From Vigna angularis (Eukaryota > Streptophyta > Magnoliopsida > Fabales > Fabaceae), in NCBI RefSeq assembly GCF_016808095.1, contig NC_068978.1, positions 19,894,806-19,958,805 of the forward strand: 64,000 nt of DNA, given 5' to 3'. Below the pieces are notes generated by a model that had not been told where the DNA came from, did no database searches, and saw nothing but the letters and a program-made list of their open reading frames with translations. Both the position numbers and the translations under genes were made by a program. Below, piece after piece: positions 33,615 to 43,563 of the stretch. Within the stretch, counting starts at the first letter, position 1, and each line of letters opens with the position of its first letter.

Positions 33615-34590
33615 CAATCTTTGAAAAGTCTTTGATGAATCTTCTATAAAAACCAGTATGATCCAAAAAGCTGTTGATTCCCTTCACATTGGTTGGTGGT
33701 GGGAGTTTTTCAATGACTTCCACTTTGGCTTTATCAACCTCAATTCCCCTGGAAGAAATTTTAGGACCCAAAACAATCCCTTATGTTACCATAAAGTGAC
33801 ATTTTTCCCAATTGAGAACAAGATTGGATTGGGTGCATCTTTTAAGTACAACATCCAGGTTAGACAAACACTCATGAAAGGAACTACAAAACACTGAAAA
33901 ATCATGCATAAAGACTTCAATGCATTTTTCTATTAAGTCTGCAAAGATTTCCTACATACACCTCTAAAAAGTAGCTGGAGCATTACATAACCCAAACAAC
34001 ATTTTTCTGTAAGCAAAGACTCCAAATGGGCAAGTGAAAGTCGTCTTCTCTTGGTCCTTTGGATCCACCACAATTTGATTATATCCAGAATATCGATCAA
34101 GAAAGCAATAGAAAGCTTGACCTACCAATCTCTCCAATATTTGATCCATGAAAGGAAGGGAAAAGTGATCTTTCCTAGTAGCATTATTCAACCTTTTGTA
34201 GTCAATACACATCCTCCATCCAGTAATAGTCCTTGTAGGTATGAGTTCATATTTTTCATTGTAAATAACTGTCATCCCAATTTCTTTGGTACCACCTAAA
34301 CTGGATTCACCCATGCATTGTCAGAAATAAGGTAAATAATATTAGCCTCAAGTAACTTGAGCACCTCTTTCCTTACCTCCTCCTTCATAACTGGATTTAA
34401 CCTTCTCTATGGTTGTGCAACTGGTTTGTAATCATCCTCCATAAAAATTTTGTGCATGCAATATGTCACATTTATGCCCTTGAGATATGAGATTGACCAT
34501 CCAATAGCTCCTATGTTGGCTTTGAGTATTTCAACAACCTTTTCTTCTTCTTTGGGAGAGAGAGAATTACTTATGATAACTTGTTTATTA
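33615..34590 (-). pseudogene. pol: A1 pol: reverse transcriptase, inactivated
   Basis: Ty3/Gypsy RT. Clear sequence runs from 34314: TITGWRMCIDYKRLNNATRK, FPFMDQ-like LPFMDQILERLVGQ, FYCFLDRYSGYNQI (first catalytic Asp), TCPFGVFAYRKM and GLCNAPATF. Downstream come a stop, then FADLIEKCIEVFMHDFSVF at about 33885-33940, where the usual FMDD active site reads FMHD. GFYRRFIKDFSKIAK ends at the insertion site (33615). The N-terminal RT part (34315-34590) survives only with stops. It cannot be active. Confidence 0.88.
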
Positions 34591-34594
34591 CCCC

Positions 34595-35041
34595 TTATTC
34601 TAAGAACACATAATTCAAGTGTGGTGGTAACATCTTCAGCTCCAATTTGCTTTCATTGACTTTTCCTTTTGGGGTGCTTTCTTCCATCTGATGCAAGGGG
34701 ACTTCTTTTAAATCATCCAAGCACACATCAATCAATTCTTCTTCTTTCTCATTCAATTCTTCACAAGTGTCAACTAGCATCTCCCCCAAATCAATTAGAG
34801 GTTTTCCAACAGAGATATTCCCTATAGTGCAAGGAATAATGAAGCTTCCTAGATCGTTCAACTTGGGAGGTAGAAGCTTTTGTATGATAGCACTGTAGTT
34901 TCCTTGAACTTCAATGGTTTCCTCTTCAATGTACTTCCTTTTCTTGGTCAGGAGCTCCTTAAGAAATTTAGCATATGAAGGCATTTGTTGCAAGGCTTTG
35001 GAGAAAGGTATGTTAATATCCAACTTCTTGAAAATCTCCAT
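34595..35041 (-). pseudogene. A1 Gag-protease remnant
   Basis: 148 codons. FKKLDINIPFSKALQQMPSYAKFLKELL is the conserved linker before protease in Athila elements, and IPCTIGNISVGKPLIDLG is the start of the retropepsin with its Asp. The sequence then jumps to a Glu/Asp-rich linker and LELKMLPPHLNYVFL, normally found just before RT. Most of the protease is therefore deleted. The A2 ORF at 40802-41764 keeps the part lost here. Confidence 0.85.
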
Positions 35042-35178
35042 GAAATGCTCAAACTATTTTTCTTTCTCCTTCCTAGAATAATTATTTGGGTAAGGAAGGG
35101 GTTTTTCATGCAATTCTTTCTTTTTTCTCTCATCCTCTTCCTCTCTTTTTTTCTTTTCTTCCCTCTATTTTTCTTTCT

Positions 35179-35215
<37 letters not shown>

Positions 35216-35595
35216 TCTTTTTCCCTCAAACTTTCTTTTTCTTTTCTCTCTATTTTTCTCTCATCTAAAATTCTGCCACTTCTGGTAACAACAGCTTTGT
35301 ACTCCTCTCTAGGGTTTACTTTTATGATGAGAATTAGACATTTGCACTAACTGTTGAAGTGTGTCATCCATATTGGCCATTCTTTCTGAAAGAGAGGGTT
35401 GTTGTTGCCATTGTTGTTGTCCGATAGCTTGTCCATATTGACTTTGTTTCTACCAGGGGTTGAAATTGCCTTGTCCGAATTGCATCCTATAAGCACTAGA
35501 CACAAAACCCTAGAAAACACTATTAGCACAAAAACAATAAAAATAAAGTCAAAGTTAATCAAGAATCACACAAATAAAATAGTTTAAACCGTGAG
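35042..35595 (-). pseudogene. A1 gag C-terminal remnant and leader
   Basis: On the minus strand the post-PBS leader (matching 37351-37515 in A2) runs to about 35490 and then joins sequence equal to the end of Gag (the Asn/Gln-rich stretch before the Lys/Glu-rich linker). Most of gag is missing between these points. A (CT)n run at 35184-35210 is part of the Lys/Glu-rich linker. Confidence 0.65.
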
Positions 35596-35613
35596 TCCCC
35601 GACAATGGCGCCA
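35596..35613 (-). other. A1 primer binding site (tRNA-Asp type)
   Basis: Reads TGGCGCCATTGTCGGGGA on the minus strand, 16 of 18 positions like the tRNA-Asp complement used by Athila elements. It lies 6 bp inside the 5' LTR. Confidence 0.82.
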
Positions 35614-35619
35614 AAACCT

Positions 35620-36760
35620 TATTGATGGATTGACAAGTGTACCAAATCGCATAAGTAATATAAAATGGTAAGACCAGGTATCGTATCCCAGAGGACTCTC
35701 GGCACTAAATAGTCGTGTGCTAACTCAATTAATTAAGACTTAAAGAAAATGAGATCATTGGTTTCAGATGCAAAGACAAAAAAATTAAATATGAATGCAG
35801 TTTGATCAATAGCATAATAGCATAGTGATAAACGAATGTTGTTTAATATGAGATGAGTATGTTGTTGGGATTAGATTTCATCGAGTTCCCTCTCATGTAT
35901 GTAAGAATTCTTCTTTATGCATTAATGTTAATGTCACTCACTAAATCACTTAAACCCGATCCCTCGGCGAAATAAGTTGTCCTTAATCACAAGTTCCTGC
36001 AATTCTTAGCATTCTTAGCAATTAAATGTGAAGATGAAGATCTTTAAGATGACCAAGACTCACACCCTCATCCTTGAGAAATATTACTCTTGGGAGAATT
36101 CAACAATAACCTGAATTGTAAGGAACCTCCCAACACTCATGCAATTCATACATCATGCTATGAATGAGTTAAACAAAGCATGCAATAATCACAGATGAAT
36201 TACTCTAACAATTAATGAAAAATCATATGGTATTAAGAATCAATTCAAATACATGAGAGTTCAAAAGGTTACGTCATCCCCCAACAACAAAATAGAGTTT
36301 AGTTCACCATAGACATGGTGAAACTAGATGAATAATGGAAAAACATGAGATAACAAAACCCTAAAAGTAGAGGATGGAAGCTCCCGCATCCAAATCCGCC
36401 TTCAGAGAGTGGAAGAGTGTGCTGTTGTGCTGCTCCAGCCAGAGATACAAAACATAGGGCGCTTGGGTCCTTTAAATAGAGCGAAGACAAAACATAAACA
36501 AAGACTAGGCCCGTGTCGCTGGCGCTCAAGCGCCCCACTTAGGTCGTCCGGGTGGTGAGCGGTGGTCTTTCACGCTCAAGCCTCAGAGAGGACGCCCAAG
36601 CTTCGTGCTTCCGGCGCTCAAGCGCCCAAAAAGGGGCACCCGGGCAGTGAGCGGTGGTCTTCCACGCTTAAGCCTTCCAGATGACGCCCAAGCTTCGTGC
36701 CTCCGGTGCTCAAGCGCCGCAAAAAGGGCGCAGGCGGTGAGCGACACTCTTCTACGCTTA
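35620..36760 (-). repeat. A1 5' LTR, truncated at an inverted junction
   Basis: Matches the 32251 LTR and the 16472/27882 LTR from their shared edge (t[g/a]ttgatggattg) for about 1.14 kb. It includes the ggcgctcaagcgcc-type units (36515-36755). It then stops at 'gctta' (36756-36760), where an LTR of the opposite orientation begins. The first 250 bp or so of this LTR (U3 side) are missing. Confidence 0.85.
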
Positions 36761-37326
36761 TTACATGCTTTGTTTAACTCATTTGTAGCGTGATGTATGA
36801 ATTGCATGAGTGCTAGGAGGTTCCTTACAATTCAGGTTCTTGTTGAATTCTCCCAAGAGTAATATTGCTCAAGCATGAGGGAATGAGTCTTGGTCGTCTT
36901 AGAGCTCTTTATCTTCACATTTAATTACTTGGAATGCTAGAAATTGCATGAACTGGTGATTAAGGACAAGCTTATTCGCCGAGCGATCGAGTTTAAGTGA
37001 TTTAGTGAGTGACGTTAACATGAATGCATAAAGAAGAATTCTTACATACATGAGAGGGAACTTGGTGAAATCTAACCCCAACAACATATTCATCTCATAT
37101 TAAACAACATCCATTTATCACTATGCTCTTCTGCTATTGATCAAACTGCATTCATATTTAATTTTCTGTCTTTGCATTTCTAATCAATGATCTCATTTTC
37201 TTTAAGTCTTAATTAATCGAGTTATCACACGATTGTCTAGTGCCGAGAGTCCTTTGGGATACGATACTTGGTCTTACCATTTTATAATACTTGCGCGATT
37301 CGGTACACTTCCCGATTCATCCAACA
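36756..37326 (+). repeat. A2 5' LTR, truncated
   Basis: Corresponds to the last 570 bp of the 3' LTR (from about 47628) and ends ccgattcatccaaca. Its upstream part was lost at the inverted junction with A1. Confidence 0.85.
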
Positions 37327-37332
37327 AGTTTT

Positions 37333-37350
37333 TGGTGCCGCTGCTAGGGA
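37333..37350 (+). other. A2 primer binding site (tRNA-Asp type, worn)
   Basis: tggtgccgctgctaggga, 15 of 18 positions like TGGCGCCGTTGCCGGGGA. It is 6 bp inside the LTR, as in A1. Confidence 0.75.
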
Positions 37351-37513
37351 CTCACGGTTTAAACTATTATATTTGTGTAATTCTTGATTTACTTTGACTT
37401 TGTTTTTGTTTTTATTTTAATTTTAATTGTTTGTCTAATTTTTAATTTGTGTCTAGTGTCGTTTATTTTTGTTTTTCTGCTAACAAAGTTTTCTAGGGTT
37501 TTGTGTCTAGTTT

Positions 37514-37778
37514 ATGCAGGATACAATCAGGACTAGGAGCAACAAAAGTTCTGAACGTCTCCTTGAAGGACTTGAGACTAATAGAAGGCCGAGAAGAAGC
37601 AGATTATCTAGAGAACCTTCTCTAGAGAGAATTTCATAGGCTTACAATCTGATCAGGAAACCATGGACAACAATGGTGGTAGACGTACCTTGGCAGATTA
37701 TGCAACAGTTGTTGGCCCTCACCATTTTAACAGCATTGCAAGGCCGAGGGTGAATGCTGCAAGTATGGAGATGAAGCC
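37514..37778 (+). pseudogene. gag: A2 gag, N-terminal part
   Basis: Starts MQDTIRTRSNK and runs with an Arg-rich stretch (RRPRRSRLSRE) to a stop. It then continues in another frame as GGRRTLADYATVVGPHHFN up to MEMKP, where a solo LTR is inserted at 37779. The sequence resumes at 39477 (LIHLVKSNQFNGL). Confidence 0.75.
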
Positions 37779-39471
37779 TGATAACTCCTCAAATTTGCAA
37801 TATTTTCTGTGCTTAGAAGTCCTTGTTAGTGTATTTTACATTTTAATTGTTTAGAATTAGATTAGTTTTAGGTTTTTCTGTTAAATCTTTATATTTGTAA
37901 AATTGTAGTTAAAAATAGATTTTTAGTAGTATTTTTTATATTTGTAAATAATTAGGAATTTAATTTTTAGGAAATCTTTTAATAAAAACCTTTTTCTTTA
38001 TTTTTGAATTGCTAAAATATTTTTTTTTAATTGTTGATGGGCCTTAATTCAATTTTTTCTATATTGCAGAATGAGCCCTTATAAATTGAGCGGGTGATGT
38101 TGTTTGAAGAAGTGCACTGCTGTTGTAAGCCTTGGAATGAGCTGGATCAAATTTAAGTGAAACGGTGTAGTTTTGGAGAGACCTGGCTGCAGTATTTTTT
38201 AGGGGTCCTTGCTCAAGCAATTTATTTGAGCCAAACATTCTTTGCATTGCACTTTAATTTGGGCAGTAACATGAGCTAGGGCTCCTGTGCGAAGGAAAAG
38301 AAAGAGCGAGAAAGGCTGGAGCAAGTCCTGACCAGAGACTTGACCGGAGCTGACCGACGGGAACGTTGGAGTTGATTGGAGCTGCCACGTGGGAGAGGAT
38401 CAAGTGGCTAGCTGGATGCAAAGTGACGAGAACCGTCCGATTTGGAAGCTCAAAGCGTCACCAAGCAAGTTTCTTTTCCCTCTTTCTTTTCTCTTTTCTT
38501 CTTCAACCCTATATAAAGGGGTTTTGTTCCATGTAAATACAATATGTATACACTTTCACGGAGATGAGACACTAAGTTTTCTAGTTTACATTTTAGTCTT
38601 AGGAGTAGATAGAGAGGACACTAGTTATAGGGTTCTATCGCGCTTTAAGTAAAGTGAATTCGAATTCTCATGTTCTTGTGCCTCGTTTTGAACTTGCTGT
38701 GATTTGGTATAGTAAGTGGACATTTACCCAATCTAGGTTCTGATTTGGAACTTAAATACCACACAGTGGGTATGATTGTCTAGGATGTCTTCCTGAGTGG
38801 TAAATGACTGCTTTACTACACTAACTTTGGCATTTTTTTATTCTGATTCATGGTTCTAATCAACCAATCTGTTTCTACTCATTAGTTTAGGTGTTTGCTC
38901 ATTTGATTTCAGTTTTATTTGAGAATAATATTGACATCTTTGTTATTAGTTACTTTTGTTTAGAGTAGGATTTGATGATTCAATTTAGGTTTTATGTTTT
39001 ACATTCTAATTCAGATTTGATGCTTAGTTTAGAAATATATCTTGATTCTTAATGCATTCTTTTAGATTTAGGTTCTGCTTCTGTTATGCATTTCTGTTTC
39101 AAAGATTTTCTTTCCTTATTTATTTTAGCATTTTAGTTCTGTTTAGATTGTAAGAAGTTGTAGTAAGTAGATTTTGTTGCTGTTTAGATACTGTTATTTT
39201 GTTCTATTTCATTACATTTCAAATTCTTTATTCTTTTAAACAGATGTTAGTTTAGATTAGTTTCAATTCTTTTATTTTAGTTTCATTCATTTAAAATGTC
39301 TCCACCTGTTTAGTAGTTAGTAAGTAACTAAGTAGTAAATAACTACAAGACCTTAACCATACACTTTAATCTTAATTAGTTGAGTCCTAGGATTGATATT
39401 CTAGTTGCCCTATGCTACATTAGTGGGGACCAGATCTGTTCTGCCTTAGGCAACTAAAAGGCAGTTTAACA
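37779..39471 (+). mobile_element. Solo LTR of another LTR retrotransposon, 1693 bp
   Basis: Starts tgataactcctc and ends gcagtttaaca (TG...CA). The TSD is perfect: aagcc at 37774-37778 and 39472-39476. Removing it rejoins the gag reading at MEMKP. There is no primer site, polypurine tract or coding sequence inside, as expected for the product of LTR-LTR recombination. A TATA box, ctatataaagg, at 38510-38520 puts the promoter on the plus strand. The family is unlike the other LTRs in this window. Confidence 0.85.
38510..38520 (+). promoter_or_regulatory. TATA box of the solo LTR
   Basis: tatataaaggg follows a C/T-rich stretch (38466-38508). It sits in mid-LTR, so a transcript could start near 38540 and read into the rest of A2 gag. 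Confidence 0.45.
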
Positions 39472-40811
39472 AAGCCTGTGTTGATCCATCTAGTAAAGAG
39501 CAACCAATTCAATGGATTGTCAAATGAAAGTCCATATGAGCATCTGACAACCTTTAATGAGATCTGTAATACTGTGAAGCTGAATGGAGTTCCTGATGAT
39601 GCTATTAAACTGAGCTTGTTTCCTTTCTCACTAGGAGGCAATGCTAAACTATGGTTGAACTTTTTTCTGAAAATAGCTTGACTGAGTGGGAAGATGTGGT
39701 TGCAAAGTTCTTAAATAAATACTTCCCACAGTCAAAGATCAACAAAGGGAAGCAGGCAATATCTTCTTTCAAGCAAGGCATGGAGGAAACCTTGGGACAA
39801 GCATGGGATAAATACAAGAGCTTGCTGAGAAAGACACCTACTCATGATTTTGATGAAGCAACGGTAGTCATTTTTTTTCTTAGAGGTCTTGGTTCACAAA
39901 CCAAATTGATGCTTGATGTCTCAACTAGAGGCAATATCAAATGTAAGACTCCAGAGGAAGCCTATGAATTGATTGACAACATGGCTACCAATGACAATGA
40001 GATGCACAGTGAAAGAGGAGCTCCATCACAATCTAAGGGAGTTCTACAGTTACAGTCTTATGATGCCTTGCTTGCTCAAAATAAGATTATAACTCAACAA
40101 CTAGAGGTCTTGACAAAGAAGCTTTCTTAGCCACCAAAGGAGTGCCAGAATGTCTTACATGTTCAACAACAACTTTGCAAACTATGTGGTGGTGATCATA
40201 TTAATGGCCAATGTGTTGTGCTTGAGAATCTCAATGAAGAAGTTAATTACATGGGCAACCAGTTTCGTTCCAACAATTACAATCAAGAGTGAAAATCTCA
40301 TCCTAGCATGGGAAAAAGTCAGTTTGGGCAAATTGGTGGACAATTCAATAGACCACCACAGCAGCAACAACAACAGTGGCAACAACAACCCTCTCTAGCT
40401 GACAGAACTACAAAGCTTGAGATGACTCTCCAACAGTTCATGCGGTCAACTCTTTCCACCCAGAAAAGCACTGAAGCTGCTATAAGGAATCTAGAGATGC
40501 AGGTTGGTCAAATAGCCAAGAAGTTGGAAGAGATACCTATCAACAGTTTTGGGGCTAATGATGAAGTTAACCCCAAGGAAGAATGCAAGGTTATTGTGAG
40601 CATAGAAAATGAGAGGGAGAAAGACAAAGAAAAAGAGAGAAAAGAAAAAGTTGAGTTAAAAGAGAGAAAAGAAAAAGAAGAGAGAACAGAAAAAGAAAAA
40701 GTTGAAAAAGAAAAAAGAAAAGAAGAAGAAGAGAGTGAACAAAAAAAAAAATTGAGAAAAATCTTCAATACCCTAAAGAGTGTTCAAGAAAAGAAAAAGA
40801 TATGCAATTAG
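39472..40811 (+). pseudogene. gag: A2 gag, main part
   Basis: Core sequence includes FNGLSNESPYEHLTTFNEICNT and the LSLFPFSLGGNAKLWLN block; a frameshift near 39655 leads into WEDVVAKFLNKYFPQSK and IGSFKQ-like ISSFKQGMEETLGQAWDKYKSLLRK. After a stop at 40128-40130 the same protein continues with a zinc knuckle, CKLCGGDHINGQC (about 40176-40214), then a Gln-rich run and a strongly charged Lys/Glu repeat to 40811. There are several breaks, but the domain order of an Athila-type Gag is plain. It overlaps the protease ORF by 10 bp. Confidence 0.87.
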
Positions 40812-41764
40812 GGTATTTTGAAGAAATTTTTAGAAAATTGGGGATTAAAATTCCTATGACTAAGGCATTGCAACAAATTCTTGAATATGCAAAGTTTTTG
40901 AAGAAACTCCTCAAAAGAAAGAAATATCTAGAGGACGAAACAATTGAGGTACAAGGAAAGTACAATGTAATCTTACAGAAGGCGCCTCCTCCTAAGATTA
41001 AAGACCCAGGAAGTTTCACCATTCCTTGCACTATCAAGAGCCATAAAATAGAGAAAGCCCTAATTGATTTAGGATCCAGTATCAATTTGATGCTCTTATC
41101 TGTTCTTGAAAAGATTGGTGGTCTTGAAGTCCAGCCTGCAAAGATGACTCTGTTTATGACGAATGGATCCACCGAAAAGCCCTCTGGTGTGGTGGAGGAT
41201 GTGATGGTACAAACTGACAATCTCATATTCTTGGTGGACTTTGTTGTAATGGAGATGGAGAAAGATTTAGAAATCCATATTATTCATGGAAGGCTATTCA
41301 TGAAAACGGCCAAGGTGATCATTAATGTTGATGATAGAACTATAACACTCAAAGATCGAGAAGATGAGGTGATTTTCAATGTCTTCAATAATGAGCAACA
41401 AATCCAAGTGAAGAAGACTAGTCTCAAAGCTGCATGTGGAGATGCACTAAAGATCAGTACTAAAGCCACCAAGCTAGACAAGAAAGGTAAAAAGTGTTTT
41501 TTGACACAAGTAAAGGAGAAAGAAAAAGACAGCAAAGGAAAAAGTGTTCATCAAGACTCCTTGGAGAAACATGAAGAATTCAGACCAGGCATTCCAGTGA
41601 GATTCAACAAAAAGTTGTGGGTTGTGAAAGAACTCAGAATGGATAGACTGATAGAGATTGAATCTCCAATTTCTAGGAGAATAAAAAAGGTGAACAGGAA
41701 GTTACTAAAAAACTATTGGTGTAGAGAAGAAAAAGATAACACCAAGATCAAAGATGTGACGTAA
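40802..41764 (+). CDS. A2 protease-region ORF with unusual C-terminus
   Basis: An uninterrupted ORF of 320 codons. Residues 5-40 are the conserved IKIPMTKALQQILEYAKFLK linker. A retropepsin-like domain follows: GSFTIPCTI at about 70-78, KALIDLGSSINLM at 85-97 (catalytic Asp in DLG; most relatives have DLGAS), and a flap-like region to about 190. After this a Lys-rich segment and VRFNKKLWVVKELRM lead to the stop. The RT that normally follows is absent; the end resembles the last residues of an Athila pol, so RT to integrase seems excised in frame. It could be translated as part of Gag-Pro. Whether the protease is active is unknown. Confidence 0.75.
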   Translation: MQLGYFEEIFRKLGIKIPMTKALQQILEYAKFLKKLLKRKKYLEDETIEVQGKYNVILQKAPPPKIKDPGSFTIPCTIKSHKIEKALIDLGSSINLMLLSVLEKIGGLEVQPAKMTLFMTNGSTEKPSGVVEDVMVQTDNLIFLVDFVVMEMEKDLEIHIIHGRLFMKTAKVIINVDDRTITLKDREDEVIFNVFNNEQQIQVKKTSLKAACGDALKISTKATKLDKKGKKCFLTQVKEKEKDSKGKSVHQDSLEKHEEFRPGIPVRFNKKLWVVKELRMDRLIEIESPISRRIKKVNRKLLKNYWCREEKDNTKIKDVT

Positions 41765-41792
41765 GCCATTTGAGTCAAGCTAGTGACGTTAA

Positions 41793-42746
41793 AGAAGCGC
41801 TTACTAGGAGGCAACCCAATGTTTTACAAACTTTTATTTTGTTCTTTAGTTTGGATTTTTGAATTTTATTTATGTTTGTTTTGTGTTTGTTTGATTTCAG
41901 TATGCTTAGTCTGTCATAACTAATTTGAGGGGTAAAGAGAGAGTAATTGTTTGATTTGAGTGTGTTGTGAGGGCTAGGGAAAAGAAACTGGAAAATTCTA
42001 AGTTGAATATGAGAACCCAAGGCCAGGAATACCTAAAACAAGCCAAAAACCTAAGGGTGAATAGTGCCTCTCGCCGCTTGAGCCCCCCCTAAGGGGCGGC
42101 CGGGCGGCGCGACTACAGAATGGGTTTTATGTTTGGCGCTCAAGCGAGATTTCGGCGCACTTCATTCTTTTTACGCCCTAGGGTTCGCCCAAGCCTCCTC
42201 TCTCATATTTCCTTCACTCTAGCCTATAACGCCCCCCGGCAGCCTACAGGGAATGTCGACCCCCCACAGAAGCGCTTACTAGGAGGCAACCCAATGTTTT
42301 ACAAACTTTTATTTTGTTCTTTAGTTTGGATTTTTGAATTTTATTTATGTTTGTTTTGTGTTTGTTTGATTTCAGTATGCTTAGTCTGTCATAACTAATT
42401 GTTTGAGGGGTAAAGAGAGAGTAATTGTTTGATTTGAGTGTGTTGTGAGGGCTAGGGAAAAGAAACTAGAAAATTCTATGTTGAATATGAGAACCCAAGG
42501 CCAGGAATACCTAAAACAAGCCAAAAACCTAAGGGTGAATAGTGCCTCTCGCCGCTTGAGCCCCCCCTAAGGGGCGGTCGGGCGGCGCGACTACAAAATG
42601 GGTTTTATGTTTGGGGCTCAAGCGGGATGTCGGCGCACTTCATTCTTTTTACGCCCTAGGGTTCGCCCAAGCCTCCTCTCTCATATTTCCTTCACTCTAG
42701 CCTGTAACGCCCCCCGGCAGCCTACAGGGAATGTTGACCCCCCACA
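41793..42746 (+). repeat. 475-bp tandem duplication in A2
   Basis: Unit 1 is 41793-42267 and unit 2 is 42268-42746, nearly identical, each starting agaagcgcttactaggagg. The last 45 bp of each unit equal the left tip of the hairpin element (tgtaacgcccccc... in unit 2, worn to tataacg in unit 1). The duplication therefore happened after that element inserted. Confidence 0.9.
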
Positions 42747-43558
42747 GATCACCACGTGGCTTTCCAGTGTGCTTTGTCCTCACTCGCACACTTTCCAGGA
42801 AAACTTCCCAGAAGGTCACCCATCCCTAAATTGCTCCAGGCTAAGCACGCTTAACCATGGAGTTCTTATGGGTCAGGCTACCGAAAAGCAAATGCATTTT
42901 GGTGATATGAGTAGCCAAATCAATCCCTTTAAGCTATCCTTCAACTGTATAGTCCCATACCTATACAGTCTCCAAATCCCTCTCATTCCGGTGTATGTTC
43001 GATTCGTCCATATACCCCTTCCACCCGAAGCTGCCAGGAGCCGCTCCTTGTCTGTGCCCCCTGCACCATGCCTCTTGCACCGGCGTCACTCCCCGCCCTC
43101 GTTAGAGCCCGGATGTCACATGCCCACCAACTTCCGCTTTGGTTCGTCCTCGAACCACACCGTACTGGGAGAGTGACGCCGGTGCAAGAGGCATGGTGCA
43201 GGGGGCACAGACAAGGAGCGGCTCCTGGCAGCTTCGAGTGGAAGGGGTACATGGACGAATCGAACATACACCGGAATGAGAGGGATCTGGAGACTGTGTA
43301 GGTATGGGACTATACGGTTGAAGGATATCTTAAAGGGATTGATTTGGCTACTCATATCACCAAATGCATTTGATTTTCGGTAGCCTGACTCATAAGAACT
43401 CCATGGTTAAGCGTGCATAGCCTGGAGTAATTCTAGGATGGGTGACCTTTTGGGAAGTTTTCCCGGAAAGTGTGCGAGTGAGGACAAAGCACACTAGAAA
43501 GCCTGGTGGTGATCTGTGGGGGCAGTCGATGGTCCCTGTGAGTTGCCGGGACGTTACA
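42703..43558. mobile_element. Long inverted-repeat element with 5S-rRNA-like arms (Cassandra-related?)
   Basis: The element starts tgtaacgccccccggcag and ends with gccgggacgttaca. Arms of about 390 bp (42703-43092 and 43170-43558) are reverse complements, separated by a spacer of about 77 bp. The TSD is a perfect 5 bp, tagcc (42698-42702 and 43559-43563), with TG...CA ends, which points to insertion by a retroviral-type integrase. In each arm about 85 bp resembles 5S rRNA. LTR retroelements with 5S sequence are known as Cassandra TRIMs, but those have direct LTRs. Here the two copies are inverted. Confidence 0.85.
43396..43475 (+). other. 5S-rRNA-like segment in the right arm
   Basis: Reads agaactccatggttaagcgt, then gcatagcctgg, then ggatgggtgaccttttggga and agtt. 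Plant 5S rRNA has the same order: AGAACTCCGAAGTTAAGCGT, GCTTGGG, GGATGGGTGACCTCCTGGGA, AGTC. The A-box and C-box regions of the internal Pol III promoter are thus mostly kept. It is not a working 5S gene: the 5' third and the 3' end differ. The mirror copy is at about 42786-42865 in the left arm. Confidence 0.78.
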
Positions 43559-43563
43559 TAGCC

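Larger units (their letters stand above)
16472..36760 (-). mobile_element. A1: Athila-like Ty3/Gypsy element, heavily nested and truncated
   Basis: Minus-strand element. Its 3' LTR is 16472-16729 plus 27882-29004, split by a Sirevirus. Its 5' LTR is 35620 to about 36760, truncated at an inverted junction. The PBS at 35596-35613 fits tRNA-Asp, as in Athila elements. The order from the 5' side is gag remnant, protease stub, RT (33615-34590), then RNase H and integrase (30337-32204), then about 1.3 kb of non-coding sequence. Most of gag is deleted and every pol domain is damaged. The right TSD is lost with the LTR end. Confidence 0.85.

Noticed and set aside
35086..35350. Ser/Phe/Leu-rich plus-strand ORFs that look like a membrane protein
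   Set aside because: They are the antisense of the Lys/Glu-rich Gag linker and its (CT)n run; the same happens at 40508-40768.
43396..43475. A 5S rRNA gene
   Set aside because: Only about two thirds of the 5S sequence is recognisable, with mismatches, and it lies in both arms of an inverted-repeat element with its own TSD.
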